Shown here: in pieces, positions 16,628 through 25,224 of the stretch
Position numbering within the stretch: the first letter of the stretch is position 1
Layout: every line of letters begins with the position of its first letter
NCBI GenBank assembly: GCA_026398595.1
Contig: JAPLSO010000035.1
Location: forward strand, 1-37,119
Direction: 5' to 3'
Length of the DNA stretch: 37,119 nucleotides
DNA from: Spirochaetota bacterium
GTDB lineage: Bacteria; Spirochaetota; Spirochaetia; Treponematales; Rectinemataceae
Program-made: the position numbers and the translations under genes
Notes under the pieces: generated by a model
Told to the model about the DNA's origin: nothing
Databases searched by the model: none
The model's input: only the letters and a program-made list of their open reading frames with translations

Positions 16628-16856
16628 TTCGTAGGGGAGGTATGATTGCACCAGGATATGTCTGAAAACGTCCTTTCTGCTCGCCTTTGCGCCTATCAGT
16701 TGATCCAGGGCGAACGCAGGCTCCGTAGGCGGTGCTCTCAATGGGTTTGGCTGGCGGAACGCTCTTGTTTACCACGATGGCGACATTGTCGGCCGGATCG
16801 GTCTTGATGAAGAGAGGTGTCAAGGGCATGGGTTCCTCGTGACCGTCGGTATTCAT
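16614..16856 (-). pseudogene. N-terminal fragment of a UxaA/altronate-dehydratase-like SAF-domain protein
   Basis: An ATG at 16856, behind a G-rich ribosome site and 15 bases after the transporter stop, opens a frame whose first 40 or so residues (TPLFIKTDPADNVAIVVNKS) resemble the N-terminal SAF domain of altronate/galactarate dehydratases. After about 16735 the similarity ends and the frame runs on with unlikely sequence to a stop at 16614. SAF domains continue for another 40-50 residues, so the gene looks truncated by a deletion whose far side is the promoter region of the next operon. Last gene of the glpA-type operon. The assignment rests on a short match. Confidence 0.5.
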
Positions 16857-16870
16857 CCTGTCCCCCCGTC

Positions 16871-18211
16871 TCAGCCGAAAGCTGCTCCCCAACCGAGCGA
16901 GAAAGCTATGCCGACCGCGAAGAAGGCCAGACTGAACTTCCAATTCCAGCGCACGGCTATCTCGGAGGCCTTGGCGCCGGTGTAGCGTGAGAGGCTCATG
17001 ATGATGCCGGCGAAGGGGGAGGTCATGTATGCGGCGGCACCTCCCACGGCCAGACTGAGGGCGATGGTAAGGACAGGCAGCGGTACTCCGGCGCCCATGA
17101 GTATCTTGCCGAAAAGCACGAGGGTGATGAAGGGATGAAGCCCGATGATGGAAAGGATGATGATGGTGAGAGGGAGTATTGCCGCCGAGAAGGGTCCCAG
17201 CCAGATGGCCGCTCCCTGTATGAAAGGACGGGCGATATTCAGAAGGCCGGAGGATTCGAGTGCCCCGGAGAATATCCCCATGGCCACGAAGAATGGTCCC
17301 ATGTCCCTCACCTTGAGGATGCCTTCCTCCCAATATTCCCCAGCAGCTTTTCTGATGGCACGCTTATCGCGAAGAAGGATAGTCCAGATCGAGGCGACGA
17401 GGATGCCCGAGAGCATTATCCGCGTGTAGGCGGCCCCGATCTTCAGCTTTTCAAGTATGAGGACGAGGGTGACGATAAAAAGGGCAGCGCCAAGCACCTG
17501 GGCGAGACCCGAGGGCCCCGAAACAGACCGCCCCGGCGCGGCACTGGCCTTGGTCTGACGCTTCCCGATGCCCTCCCTCAGAACCCCTTTGGGCATTGAT
17601 TCCAAGAGGAAGGAGATGCCCAGTCCCAAGGCCGCAAGAACGAGGCAGGGGAGGAGGAGAGAGGACCAAGAAACCCCTGTGGCCTGGACGACGAGGTAGA
17701 GGTTGATAGCCCCCGGCGCCTAGAGACAAGCGAGGACATAGCCCCGCGAGATGGCTGTCGCGGTGAAACGTCCCGGACTTTCCATACGTGATTGGATGGT
17801 CGGTCCGAGGAGGGCCGTCGAGACGGGGATGGCTCCGAGCATGAGGAAGCTTGTCAGAACATGGGTTATAAGGGTGGAAAAAACGTAGAGAGCCCAATTC
17901 GAAGACATCCGCTGTTCGGCCCAGGTCTTGATAGCATCATCGCAGTGTCCCATGGCCACGGGGATCGTGAACACTTGCATAGCCACCATGATGGCCACGG
18001 TATTGGTCATCGAAATGAAGGCCGATATCCAGGCGGCGACAGGTTGGCGGGTGAAAAAGAGAAGTCCGATGCCTGCGGCCGTGAAGATGATGGTCGCCTT
18101 CCGGAAGCCTGGTCCCATCAGCCCCAGGCCGGTTACAAGGACAAGGACCGACGCCAATCCCATCGCCGGTTTGCCTGCGGACGGTTCCCGGCGGGCTGGG
18201 CCATCGTTCAC
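16871..18211 (-). pseudogene. Polytopic membrane transporter, interrupted by in-frame TAG
   Basis: A very hydrophobic protein of about 446 residues with at least ten predicted helices. It resembles anion or organic-acid transporters of the ion-transporter superfamily but was not placed in a named family. The start at 18211 is GTG, overlapping the DUF1667 stop by three to four bases, so the two are coupled. TAG at 17720-17722 interrupts the frame after GYVLACL; the next codons (APGAINLYLVVQATGVSW) continue in frame through a charged loop (about residues 195-220) and further helices to the stop at 16871. Trp (TGG) at the TAG would fit a membrane segment. It may import the substrate oxidised by the GlpA-like enzyme. 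A tight operon position is the only functional clue. Confidence 0.7.
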
Positions 18212-18609
18212 ATAGTCCTCGTCGCGATTACATCCACACCCGAGCCAAGCGCGTCGGCGACGAGGATCTGGCCCCGCCTTACGGGCAGGGCAACCTCGAT
18301 CCCCGCGAGAATGCTCAGGAGTTCCGGGACTCTCTCCTTGGGAAAGGCCGTCTTCGTTCTCACCGGGACGCGGCGCGGCCGGTATAGGCTTGCCTGGTTC
18401 CGGTCCCCGGCCTTCGGGCCCGCATTTGCCTTCGGAACGGCAATGCTGCAGGTCGTCGTGACGACCCGCTTGGGCGAGAGAAGTTCCTCCCGCGCGTAGG
18501 CTTCGCCCTGGGCGCAACGGTTGCCCGTGATGGCGATCTCCGATGCCGAAAGCCGCTGGATCGACAGATGGCAGCCCATGGGGCAAGTGATGCAGATCAT
18601 CTCTTCCAT
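18208..18609 (-). CDS. DUF1667 protein, small cysteine-rich partner of GlpA-type dehydrogenase
   Basis: A 133-residue protein of the DUF1667 family, found in many anaerobes behind GlpA-like and FAD/NAD(P)-dependent oxidoreductase genes. Conserved cysteines are seen in ICITCPMGCHL (CxxC then C, residues 6-14) and in NRCAQGEAYAREE, a likely Fe-S or metal site. TTTCSIAVPKANAG holds a further Cys. The start at 18609 follows 25 bases after the oxidoreductase gene. Proposed role: electron-transfer subunit of a membrane-associated glycerol-3-phosphate dehydrogenase-type complex. Family clear, role inferred from context. Confidence 0.88.
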   Translation of the reverse strand: MEEMICITCPMGCHLSIQRLSASEIAITGNRCAQGEAYAREELLSPKRVVTTTCSIAVPKANAGPKAGDRNQASLYRPRRVPVRTKTAFPKERVPELLSILAGIEVALPVRRGQILVADALGSGVDVIATRTM

Positions 18610-18633
18610 GCTCTTTCTCCCAAAAGGCGCCTT

Positions 18634-19884
18634 TCAGCGCAAGGACACTTCGACCGTCGAATCCTGACCTATGCCCGAAAAGTCCTTGGGACCAAGGCTC
18701 AAGGATAGCATCTCGGAGGGCTGGATGTGGGCTTTCTTCTGGCTCCTCACCACCCTGCCGTCGATTTTCACCTCGAGTATGGCATCGTTTTTGACGACGA
18801 GGCTCCTTAAGTACAGCTTGTTGTCGCGCGCAGGCTCCACCCTCCCCGGCACGAGATAACGCACGTTCGGTCCTGTCTTGAGCCTCAACTCGTGCGCCGG
18901 TCCTGCGCCAGAAAGCCAGTCGGCGGCAAATCCGCCCGCGGCCTTGGCCTCCTCTACCACAAAGTCGACTAAGTCGTGGACATGGAGGACGTTGCTGCAG
19001 GCGAAGATCCCGGGGACGTTCGTCATCAGCCTCGAGTCTACCCAGGGTCCGTTCGTGGCAGGGTTGATCTCGATCCCGGCGTTGCGGGAGAGTTCGTTCT
19101 CGGGGACGAGACCCACCGAGAGCAGGATAGTATCGCAGGGAATCCTGAAGCTCTTGCCGAACATGAGGGCTCCGTTCTCGATCGGCGTGATCTCGACGCC
19201 CTCCACCCTGTCCTTGCCATAGATCTCCGTGGTGAGGTGGGAGAGGTAGAGGGGAATGCCGAAATCCTTAAGGCATTGGACGATGTTGCGCGTAAGCCCG
19301 CTCGGATAGGGCAGGATCTCGACCACGGCGTGGACCTTGCAGCCCGACCAGGAGAGGCGCCTGGCCATGATGAGGCCTATGTCGCCCGAGCCGATGATGA
19401 CGACTTCCTTGCCCGGGATATAACCGTCGATGTTCACCAGGCGCTGGGCGAGTCCCGCGGTGAACACACCCGCAGGCCGCGTGCCGGGGATGCGGATCTT
19501 GCCCCTGTTGCGCTCTCTGCAACCCATAGCCAGGATGACGGCCCTCGCCTCTATCCGCGCCACGCCGACTTGTGGCGAAACACAATAGACCGCGTGCCTG
19601 TCGCCTTCCTTGCGGATTTCAAGGACGGTCGCCCCGCAGAGCGCCTCGACCTCGGCCTTCGGAAGCCGCTCCTCGACCCGCTGGGCGAACTCTGGGCCCG
19701 TCAACTCCTCATTGAACTCGATTAGGCCGAAGCCGTTGTGGATGCATTGCATGAGGATGCCGCCCAGGCCTTCCTCCCGTTCCACGATCACGGAGGAGAG
19801 ACCTTTCTCCGCGAGCCGTGCCGCCGCGGTCATGCCCGCCGCCCCGCCCCCGATGACGACGGCGTCCCTTTTCAGCTGTTTCAT
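18634..19884 (-). CDS. NAD(P)/FAD-dependent oxidoreductase of the GlpA-type operon
   Basis: A 416-residue flavoprotein of the pyridine nucleotide-disulphide oxidoreductase fold. FAD-binding GGGAAGMTAA is at the N-terminus (residues 12-21). The NAD-binding motif VVIIGSGDIGLIMARRL lies near residue 165, and the flavin-contact block with GIFACSNVLHVHDLVD near residue 300. It lies between glpA and DUF1667, the known three-gene arrangement, and its ATG overlaps the expected glpA TGA (ATGA). It likely carries electrons between the dehydrogenase subunit and a pyridine nucleotide or another acceptor. Unlike its glpA neighbour it has no lesion. Confidence 0.88.
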   Translation of the reverse strand: MKQLKRDAVVIGGGAAGMTAAARLAEKGLSSVIVEREEGLGGILMQCIHNGFGLIEFNEELTGPEFAQRVEERLPKAEVEALCGATVLEIRKEGDRHAVYCVSPQVGVARIEARAVILAMGCRERNRGKIRIPGTRPAGVFTAGLAQRLVNIDGYIPGKEVVIIGSGDIGLIMARRLSWSGCKVHAVVEILPYPSGLTRNIVQCLKDFGIPLYLSHLTTEIYGKDRVEGVEITPIENGALMFGKSFRIPCDTILLSVGLVPENELSRNAGIEINPATNGPWVDSRLMTNVPGIFACSNVLHVHDLVDFVVEEAKAAGGFAADWLSGAGPAHELRLKTGPNVRYLVPGRVEPARDNKLYLRSLVVKNDAILEVKIDGRVVRSQKKAHIQPSEMLSLSLGPKDFSGIGQDSTVEVSLR

Positions 19885-21110
19885 AGTTCGCGCCCTGGAG
19901 GACCTTCGAGGCCCCGCCGCGCTTGGTCACCTCGTCCCAACCCATGCCTGTCTCCCGCATCAGGATTTTTATGATTTTATACGCACAGAAGCCGCCCTGG
20001 CAGCGGCCCATCTGGGCCCTTGTCACGTACTTTATCCCGTCGAGCGTCCGGTGGCCCGACCGAATCGCCTGGACGATCTCGGCCTCGCTCACCCGTTCAC
20101 AGCGGCAAATGATTTCGCCGTACGCAAAATCATTTGCCGAAGTTTCGTCCAGCTCGAAGAGCGAAAGGTCCCGCGCGCGCTTGACCTTGTCTACGAGGGG
20201 GTCCCAGTCCGGCTTTTCCACCAGACGGAGCCCGTTCTTCTTAAGGAGGTCCTTGACGTATTCACCGATCGCCGGGCTGGCGGTCAGGCCCGGGGACTGG
20301 ATGGCGGCCACCTGGACGAAGCGGGGGGCCTTGGCCGACAGGCCGATGTAGAAATCGTCGCCGTAGGCTGGCCTGAGGCCCGCGAAGCTCGTGATGACAT
20401 CGGTCTCTGAAATGGCAGGTATCATCGTTCGGGCGCTCGATAGAATCTTCTCCAGCTTGATGCGAGTCGTTGAGAAATCCTCCTTGTCGTCGACATCGGT
20501 GGCCGTAGGGCCGATGAGGACCGTGCCCTCGACCGTGGGGATGACGAGCATGCCCTTGGAGACGGCCGTAGGCACGGGAAAGACCACTCGTTTAGGCCTG
20601 GCCTTGGCGCTCTTGTCCAGGAGATAGTACTCGCCCTTGCGGGGTCGGATCGTGAACTCCTCTGCCCCGAAGGCCGCCGACACCTCGTCGGCATGGAGAC
20701 CGGCCGAGTTGACTACATAGCGCGCCGATATCGTCCGTCCGTCCGAGGCATCGATCAGCCAGGCGTCGTCCTCGCGCCGGGCCGACGAAACCTTGAATTC
20801 GGTGAGGAGCCTGACGCCGTTCTTCATCGCCGACTCCACCAGGGAGAAGACGAAGCGATACGGCTCGACGATGCCGCCTGAGGGGGCGTAGAGGCCGCCC
20901 ACCGTATCAGGGCTCAAGGAAGGCTCGAGCTCGAGCATGCGTTCCCGCGAGCACATCTCGATGCCGATGACGCCATTCTACACCCTGGATGTAGAGCTGC
21001 TCGATGGCCCGTATCTCGTCCTCGTGGAGGGCGACCACGACGATGCCGCAGCGCTCGAAGGGGAAATCCAGCTCGCCGTGGAGCTTTTCGAACATTAGGG
21101 CGCCCTGCCT
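19881..21110 (-). pseudogene. glpA: glpA-like glycerol-3-phosphate dehydrogenase with BFD-type Cys domain, 5'-truncated and frameshifted
   Basis: FAD-dependent DAO-family protein with a C-terminal [2Fe-2S]-type cysteine domain (GEIICRCERVSEAEI ... RAQMGRCQGGFCAYKI). Three lesions are visible. (1) The first 80 or so residues, including the FAD-binding GxGxxG, are missing: homology begins near 21108 with ALMFEKLHGELDFPFERCG. (2) Near 20985 the frame changes between EQLYIQGV and NGVIGIEMCSRERM. (3) Near 19905 the frame runs past the natural end; one added base restores a short tail and a TGA overlapping the next ATG. The 5' loss coincides with the equally truncated start of the divergent LamG gene. 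The enzyme cannot bind FAD normally. Confidence 0.85.
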
Positions 21111-21875
21111 TCGCCAGTCGCCTGCTACAGCTTCGATGAAACGGGCAGAACGATTTCCGATTCCGTTTCAGGTGCCAAGTTCGCCCTGCAAGGTTCAGTA
21201 GCCTTGACCCCGGGCGGAGTATCAGGGAACTACCTTGCCATCGCCCAAAAGGATGACGGATACTGCTCGCTCGGCACTGCCTACGGCTTCACGGGAGACT
21301 TCAGTTTTTCCCTGTGGCTTCGGACCGCGCCGCGCTACAGCCCGACCGAATCGATCATCCTGGACCGTCATTCTACCGACGGATCCTGGAACGGGTATTT
21401 CCTCTTCGTCAACACGGCCTGGGGATACGGCAGTCCGAATAAAGTAACTTTTTACTATACGAATGGAACCGTAATTTCCAAAACCTCGATCAATGACGGA
21501 AAATGGCACCAGGTTGGCATCGTCTACCATAAAAACGCTGGCGTCGAACTCTACGTCGACGGAAATCTCGAAACGAAAGGACCCCCGCCGCCCATTCCCA
21601 TGGATACACGCGCTAATGTCAACTTTGTCCTCGGCAGCATGACCTGGGATAAGCCGCACGGCAACCTCGGCGGAGACCTCGACGAGTTGCTGCTCTTCGA
21701 TCAGGCGCTCGGCCCGGCCGACATGGCCTACCTCGCGGCCAATCCCCAAAACCCCGGTTCGCAGGAAGGCGGACCAGCCATCCCCTCGGGCGGACAGATG
21801 AAGATTCTCATGAAGGACGGACGGGTCATCTCCGTTCCCACCGCCGATATTCTGCGGATCGAATTCGGGAATTGA
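21099..21875 (+). pseudogene. LamG/concanavalin-like domain protein, 5'-truncated
   Basis: One LamG-like jelly-roll domain, the kind used for carbohydrate or matrix binding by secreted proteins. The conserved opening (VACYSFDETG, then the GGVSGNYLAI block) is present from about 21117, followed by FSFSLWLRTAP, DGKWHQVGIVYHKNAGVELYV and GDLDELLLFDQAL. The tail holds MKILMKDGRVISVPTADIL and RIEFGN. The frame is open only from a TAG at 21096-21098, with no signal peptide and no start codon in front of the domain. A TTG at 21204 opens a shorter frame but would cut the domain, so it is not a convincing start. The truncation point coincides with the lost 5' end of glpA. Confidence 0.75.
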
Positions 21876-21883
21876 CGTTACCC

Positions 21884-22351
21884 CTAGACTCGGTATTTCT
21901 TCGTAAGTCCCACTAGGAAGTTGCGCAGGAACTGATCGCCGCAGGGGCGGAAGTTATCCTGACCTTTTTTCCTGAACAGGGCGTTGATTTCGGACTTGGA
22001 GACTTCGACATCAGCCAATTTCAGTATGGCCACGATATCATCGTCGCGCAGTTCGAGCGCTATGCGGATGGCCTTGAGCACGTCATTGTTCGAAGGATTA
22101 GCCGACCATGCCGGCTTTGGGGCTGAAGCGCCTTCTTTCCGGCCCCTCCTCGTCGTCACCAGGCCCTCGAGAAAAGCGCCCAGGGTCGGGCCGTCGCATT
22201 CGCGAAAACCCTCCTCGCCTTCCCTGAGGAAAAGAAGGCGAATCTCTTCCGCTGACATAGGTTTGCCCGCGAGCGCGAATATCTCGACCAGCTTCAGGTC
22301 GGTTATGTTGAGCGCATAGCGCAGACGGATCAGGATATCGTTGTTGATCAT
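21884..22351 (-). CDS. DUF1456 (YehS-like) protein
   Basis: A 155-residue protein made of two similar halves of the DUF1456 family, each with the pattern NND-L--IR-AL-L-D--(I/V)-I--LA and a later LFRKKG or LFLREG segment (residues 3-65 and 80-145). A basic linker (TTRRGRKEG) joins the halves. Small cytosolic proteins of this family are widespread and of unknown function. ATG 22351 (MINNDIL) was preferred over ATG 22363 because family members begin with this motif. The ribosome site is weak with either start. It ends in TAG close to the LamG stop (convergent). Confidence 0.85.
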   Translation of the reverse strand: MINNDILIRLRYALNITDLKLVEIFALAGKPMSAEEIRLLFLREGEEGFRECDGPTLGAFLEGLVTTRRGRKEGASAPKPAWSANPSNNDVLKAIRIALELRDDDIVAILKLADVEVSKSEINALFRKKGQDNFRPCGDQFLRNFLVGLTKKYRV

Positions 22352-22359
22352 ACCAGGTA

Positions 22360-22560
22360 TCATCGATTGAATGGCGGGGCATGGTCAACATCAGGCAGGG
22401 TCAACTCATCGGCGATCATTTCGGATTGTCTGAGAACGGTTTCGGTGGCGAGTTTCTGTATGTCGGGCGGATAGCCATACTGGCGCAGCACACACTTGAC
22501 GATGCCTTCGTACATGATGAAGACTTTCCGCGCCACCGCTCGCCGTATGGAATCCGAAGC
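22360..22560 (-). pseudogene. hsdR: C-terminal remnant of a type I restriction subunit (HsdR)
   Basis: On the minus strand a short stretch reads ARKVFIMYEGIVKCVLRQYG followed by YPPDIQKLATETVLRQSEMI and ADEL before the stop at 22360. The VLRQYGYPPD motif, then a VLxQxExxAxE helix, is characteristic of the C-terminal domain of many HsdR subunits. Only about 65 residues remain, with no start codon; sequence before about 22560 belongs to the divergent HAD gene region. It looks like the tail of a deleted type I restriction-modification locus. The match is short but distinctive. Confidence 0.6.
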
Positions 22561-22602
22561 GTGAAGGATGCTATCGTACACATCATGATATCGATATCGA
22601 AT

Positions 22603-23421
22603 ATGACTGCCGCCCAGGCCCGCGCACTCCGTTTCGTCCTGATGGACATAGACGACACTCTGACGACCGAGGGAAAACTCCCCGCCGAAAGCTACGCCGC
22701 CCTCTGGAAGCTCCATGAGGCAGGTCTCGTGATCGTGCCGATAACGGGCCGGCCGGCGGGCTGGTGCGACCTCATCGCGCGCGAGTGGCCCGTGGACGGG
22801 GTCGTGGGGGAGAACGGGGCATTCGTCTTTTGGGAGGAACCAAAGGGGCGCCACCTTAAGTCCCTGACCAACCCGTCGGCCGTCCGCAACGACGCGCCGG
22901 AGCTCACCCGGGTTCTCGAGCGCGCGCTTGTCGAGATTCCCGGCTGCCGGCCGGCTTGTGACCAGTTCGCCCGTCTCTACGATATAGCCATCGACTTCGC
23001 CGAAGAGGAACCTAGATTGCCGCTTTCCGACGCGCTCAGGATAAAGAAAATCTGCGATGATGAAGGTGTCAGAGCCAAGGTCAGTTCGATCCATGTCAAC
23101 GCCTGGATGGGGAACTACGACAAGTTGTCGATGGCCATCACCTGGCTTGCCGCCCGATTCGGCTATAGCGATGAGCGCGACAGGAATTCCGTGATCTTTG
23201 TCGGCGACTCGCCCAACGATGAGCCCATGTTCGCCCATTTTCCCATGGCCTGCGGCGTCGCCAACGTGCGCCGCTACGAATCGATGATCATGCATATGCC
23301 GGCTTTCGCGGCTTCGCGGGAAGGCGGGCTGGGTTTCGCCGAGATAGCCGAGACCATCCTGTCCTTACGCGGATGCGAGCACGGGAACGGGGCACACGAT
23401 ACGCAAAGAGAAAGAACATGA
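22603..23421 (+). CDS. HAD-superfamily phosphatase (Cof/mannosyl-3-phosphoglycerate phosphatase-like)
   Basis: A 272-residue hydrolase with the HAD motif I MDIDDTLT (about residue 16), motif II VPITGRPAGW, and motif III/IV VIFVGDSPNDEPMFAHF, plus a C2-type cap between. Such enzymes dephosphorylate sugar phosphates. ATG 22603 was chosen because the protein fold begins just after it; in-frame ATG 22585 is possible and neither has a clear ribosome site. The start region abuts the HsdR remnant, which may explain the absent leader. The stop overlaps the next gene (ATGA). Confidence 0.82.
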   Translation: MTAAQARALRFVLMDIDDTLTTEGKLPAESYAALWKLHEAGLVIVPITGRPAGWCDLIAREWPVDGVVGENGAFVFWEEPKGRHLKSLTNPSAVRNDAPELTRVLERALVEIPGCRPACDQFARLYDIAIDFAEEEPRLPLSDALRIKKICDDEGVRAKVSSIHVNAWMGNYDKLSMAITWLAARFGYSDERDRNSVIFVGDSPNDEPMFAHFPMACGVANVRRYESMIMHMPAFAASREGGLGFAEIAETILSLRGCEHGNGAHDTQRERT

Positions 23422-24248
23422 AAGTAACGGTCCTTGTCGAGAACACTTCCGGCCGGCCCGACCTGCGCGCCGAACATGGGCTGTCGTTCTGCATCGAGGC
23501 CAGCGGGAGAAAAATCCTGCTGGACACCGGACAAAAGGATCTTTTTATTGAGAACGCCGCCAAGCTCGGTTGCGACCTCGCCTCGGTGGATTACGTCATC
23601 CTCTCCCACGGCCACGGAGATCACTCGGGCGGCCTTCCCGCCTTCAGGGCGATCAACCCGAAGGCACTCGTCTACATGGCACGATCGGCGACAGAGCGCC
23701 GCTATGTGCGGAAATTCGGCATCTTCCAAATCAATGTGGGTATGCCGAGGGAATTCGTCAGCGACTCAGGCATCGTCTTTCTGGACGGAGACCTCCACCT
23801 TCCGGGGGACATCCACATTCTCACCCCCCTTACGAACGACAAGCCCTACCTGACCGCGGGCGGCAACCTGACGATGCGCCGCGGCCTGCGCTTCGTCCGC
23901 GACGACTTTTCCCATGAACTGGTCTTCGTCGCCCGGGAGGGGGAAAGGACTCTCGTCATCTCTTCCTGCTCCCATACTGGCCTGCACAACATCATGGGCA
24001 GGGTGGACGCGGCCGGACTCCTCGGTGAGGCGACTACGGTTCTGGCAGGCATGCACCTTTTCGACCCCGTGGGTGGGCGGACCGAAAGGTCAGAAATTCT
24101 CGACCGTTTCGCCTGCGACCTCCTTGCCTTCCGTAATGTCACCTACTACGCGGGCCATTGCACCGGCCGGAAAGCTTTCGAGCGCCTGGCGCTGACCATG
24201 GGAGACAGAATCAGGCCGATGCAATGTGGAGACGTCCTGGAGGTCTGA
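23418..24248 (+). CDS. Metallo-beta-lactamase-fold hydrolase (COG1237 type)
   Basis: A 276-residue MBL-fold protein. Metal-binding motif HGHGDHSGG is at about residues 60-68, preceded by ILLDTGQKDLFIENA and LASVDYVILS; further conserved points are SCSHTGLHN and GMHLFD, with a C-terminal YYAGHCTG. This layout fits the dihydropterin phosphate synthase-like/COG1237 group, enzymes of poorly known physiological role. The start overlaps the HAD stop by four bases, so both are translated together; a shared role on phosphorylated substrates is possible. Confidence 0.85.
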   Translation: MKVTVLVENTSGRPDLRAEHGLSFCIEASGRKILLDTGQKDLFIENAAKLGCDLASVDYVILSHGHGDHSGGLPAFRAINPKALVYMARSATERRYVRKFGIFQINVGMPREFVSDSGIVFLDGDLHLPGDIHILTPLTNDKPYLTAGGNLTMRRGLRFVRDDFSHELVFVAREGERTLVISSCSHTGLHNIMGRVDAAGLLGEATTVLAGMHLFDPVGGRTERSEILDRFACDLLAFRNVTYYAGHCTGRKAFERLALTMGDRIRPMQCGDVLEV

Positions 24249-24305
24249 GGCCGGCGACCAGGCAGCTCGCTTCTTTTACTCATCGATGCCGCCTATACTT
24301 CGGTC

Positions 24306-25205
24306 ATGAGTTTTCATGCAACACGCGCAGTCGCCGCGATGCTTCTCATATTCGCCGTTCCTCTCGCTATGGCGGCCCAGGACTTCTCGGCCTATGGGTT
24401 CAGGACTACCGTCGCCGAACTGGAAGAACTCCTCACCTTCCAGCGCTCGGCCCGCCTCGATCCAGCCGCGAAAGTCTTGGCCGACTGGTCGACGCGGCTA
24501 CAGAAGCTCCAGGTGCGGGAACTGGAGCGGAGCGAGAACCGCTACGCCTATGCCGTGGATCCCGTACGAAACCGCCAGATCATCGCGATACGCGGCACGG
24601 CGAACCTCGTGAATGCCCTGCTCGATGTCGAGACCTGGAAGGTTGAAAGTCCAACTCTGGGGATCAGGCTTCATCGGGGATTCGAGACAGCGGCTTCGAT
24701 CGTGTTCAAGGACGTCGAGCAGTTCCTGGTCAGGGACATGCCTATCGTCGTCTGCGGCCACTCCCTGGGGGCGGCCGAAGCGATCATCGTCGGGATGTTC
24801 CTGACCACGGCCGGATACAAGGTCGATAAAATCGTGGCCTCCGGTCCCCCGAAGGTGACCGACGCCGAAGGCTGGAAAGCCTTCAGGGATCTTCCCGTCC
24901 TGAGGATCTCCGCAGCCTTCGATCCTGTGCCCTTCCTGCCTCCCTCCAACCTCTACGCGAAGGCCCCTTTCACGCAGGGCGGTCCGCTTTTGATGCTCCT
25001 CGACGGTCCCTATTTCACGATAATTCCGTCGACCTTCTACGACGCGATCAGTCCGGCCTTCAAGGAAGTCAAGAAGGCTTCAGCGCATTTCGACGTCGTC
25101 GACCACCGGGTCTGGACGTACTGCGAGAGGATCGCTGCAAAGCACGACGCCTTGATCGCCGTGCCTTTCGCGAAGTGGGAGAATTTCGCCAAGCCGAGAA
25201 GATAA
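24306..25205 (+). CDS. Secreted class 3 lipase-like protein
   Basis: A 299-residue protein with a signal peptide (hydrophobic residues 7-21, AMAAQ cleavage region) and an alpha/beta-hydrolase domain. The nucleophile elbow is GHSLGAAEA (Ser near residue 157). A candidate acid Asp lies in AAFDPVPFLPP and a candidate His in FDVVDHRVW near the C-terminus. RGTANLVNALLDVE and LHRGFETAA are typical of the lipase class 3 family, which cleaves acylglycerols. It is probably exported to the periplasm or beyond. It stands 57 bp after the MBL-fold gene and converges with the restriction-modification pair. Confidence 0.82.
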   Translation: MSFHATRAVAAMLLIFAVPLAMAAQDFSAYGFRTTVAELEELLTFQRSARLDPAAKVLADWSTRLQKLQVRELERSENRYAYAVDPVRNRQIIAIRGTANLVNALLDVETWKVESPTLGIRLHRGFETAASIVFKDVEQFLVRDMPIVVCGHSLGAAEAIIVGMFLTTAGYKVDKIVASGPPKVTDAEGWKAFRDLPVLRISAAFDPVPFLPPSNLYAKAPFTQGGPLLMLLDGPYFTIIPSTFYDAISPAFKEVKKASAHFDVVDHRVWTYCERIAAKHDALIAVPFAKWENFAKPRR

Positions 25206-25224
25206 ATAAGTACTGTTACATCAA

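Noticed and set aside
16568..16735. Minus-strand frame without start codon (ending in RIKGFAFGNYC) as a gene fragment
   Set aside because: No family was recognised and the stretch holds the direct repeats and -10 box of the uptake operon, so it is better read as non-coding.
413..17722. Reassignment of TAG or TAA to an amino acid (recoded stops)
   Set aside because: TAG also ends intact genes (the MalF-type permease, DUF1456 protein and helicase-like protein) and TAA ends the kinase and lipase genes. Mixed TAA, TAG and frameshift lesions fit decay or error better.
21204..21875. Complete LamG gene starting at TTG 21204
   Set aside because: The domain's conserved opening lies upstream of this TTG in the same frame, so the start would cut the fold and there would be no signal peptide.
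22561..23295. Longer minus-strand frame joined to the HsdR remnant
   Set aside because: Only the last 65 or so residues resemble HsdR; the rest is antisense to the HAD gene.
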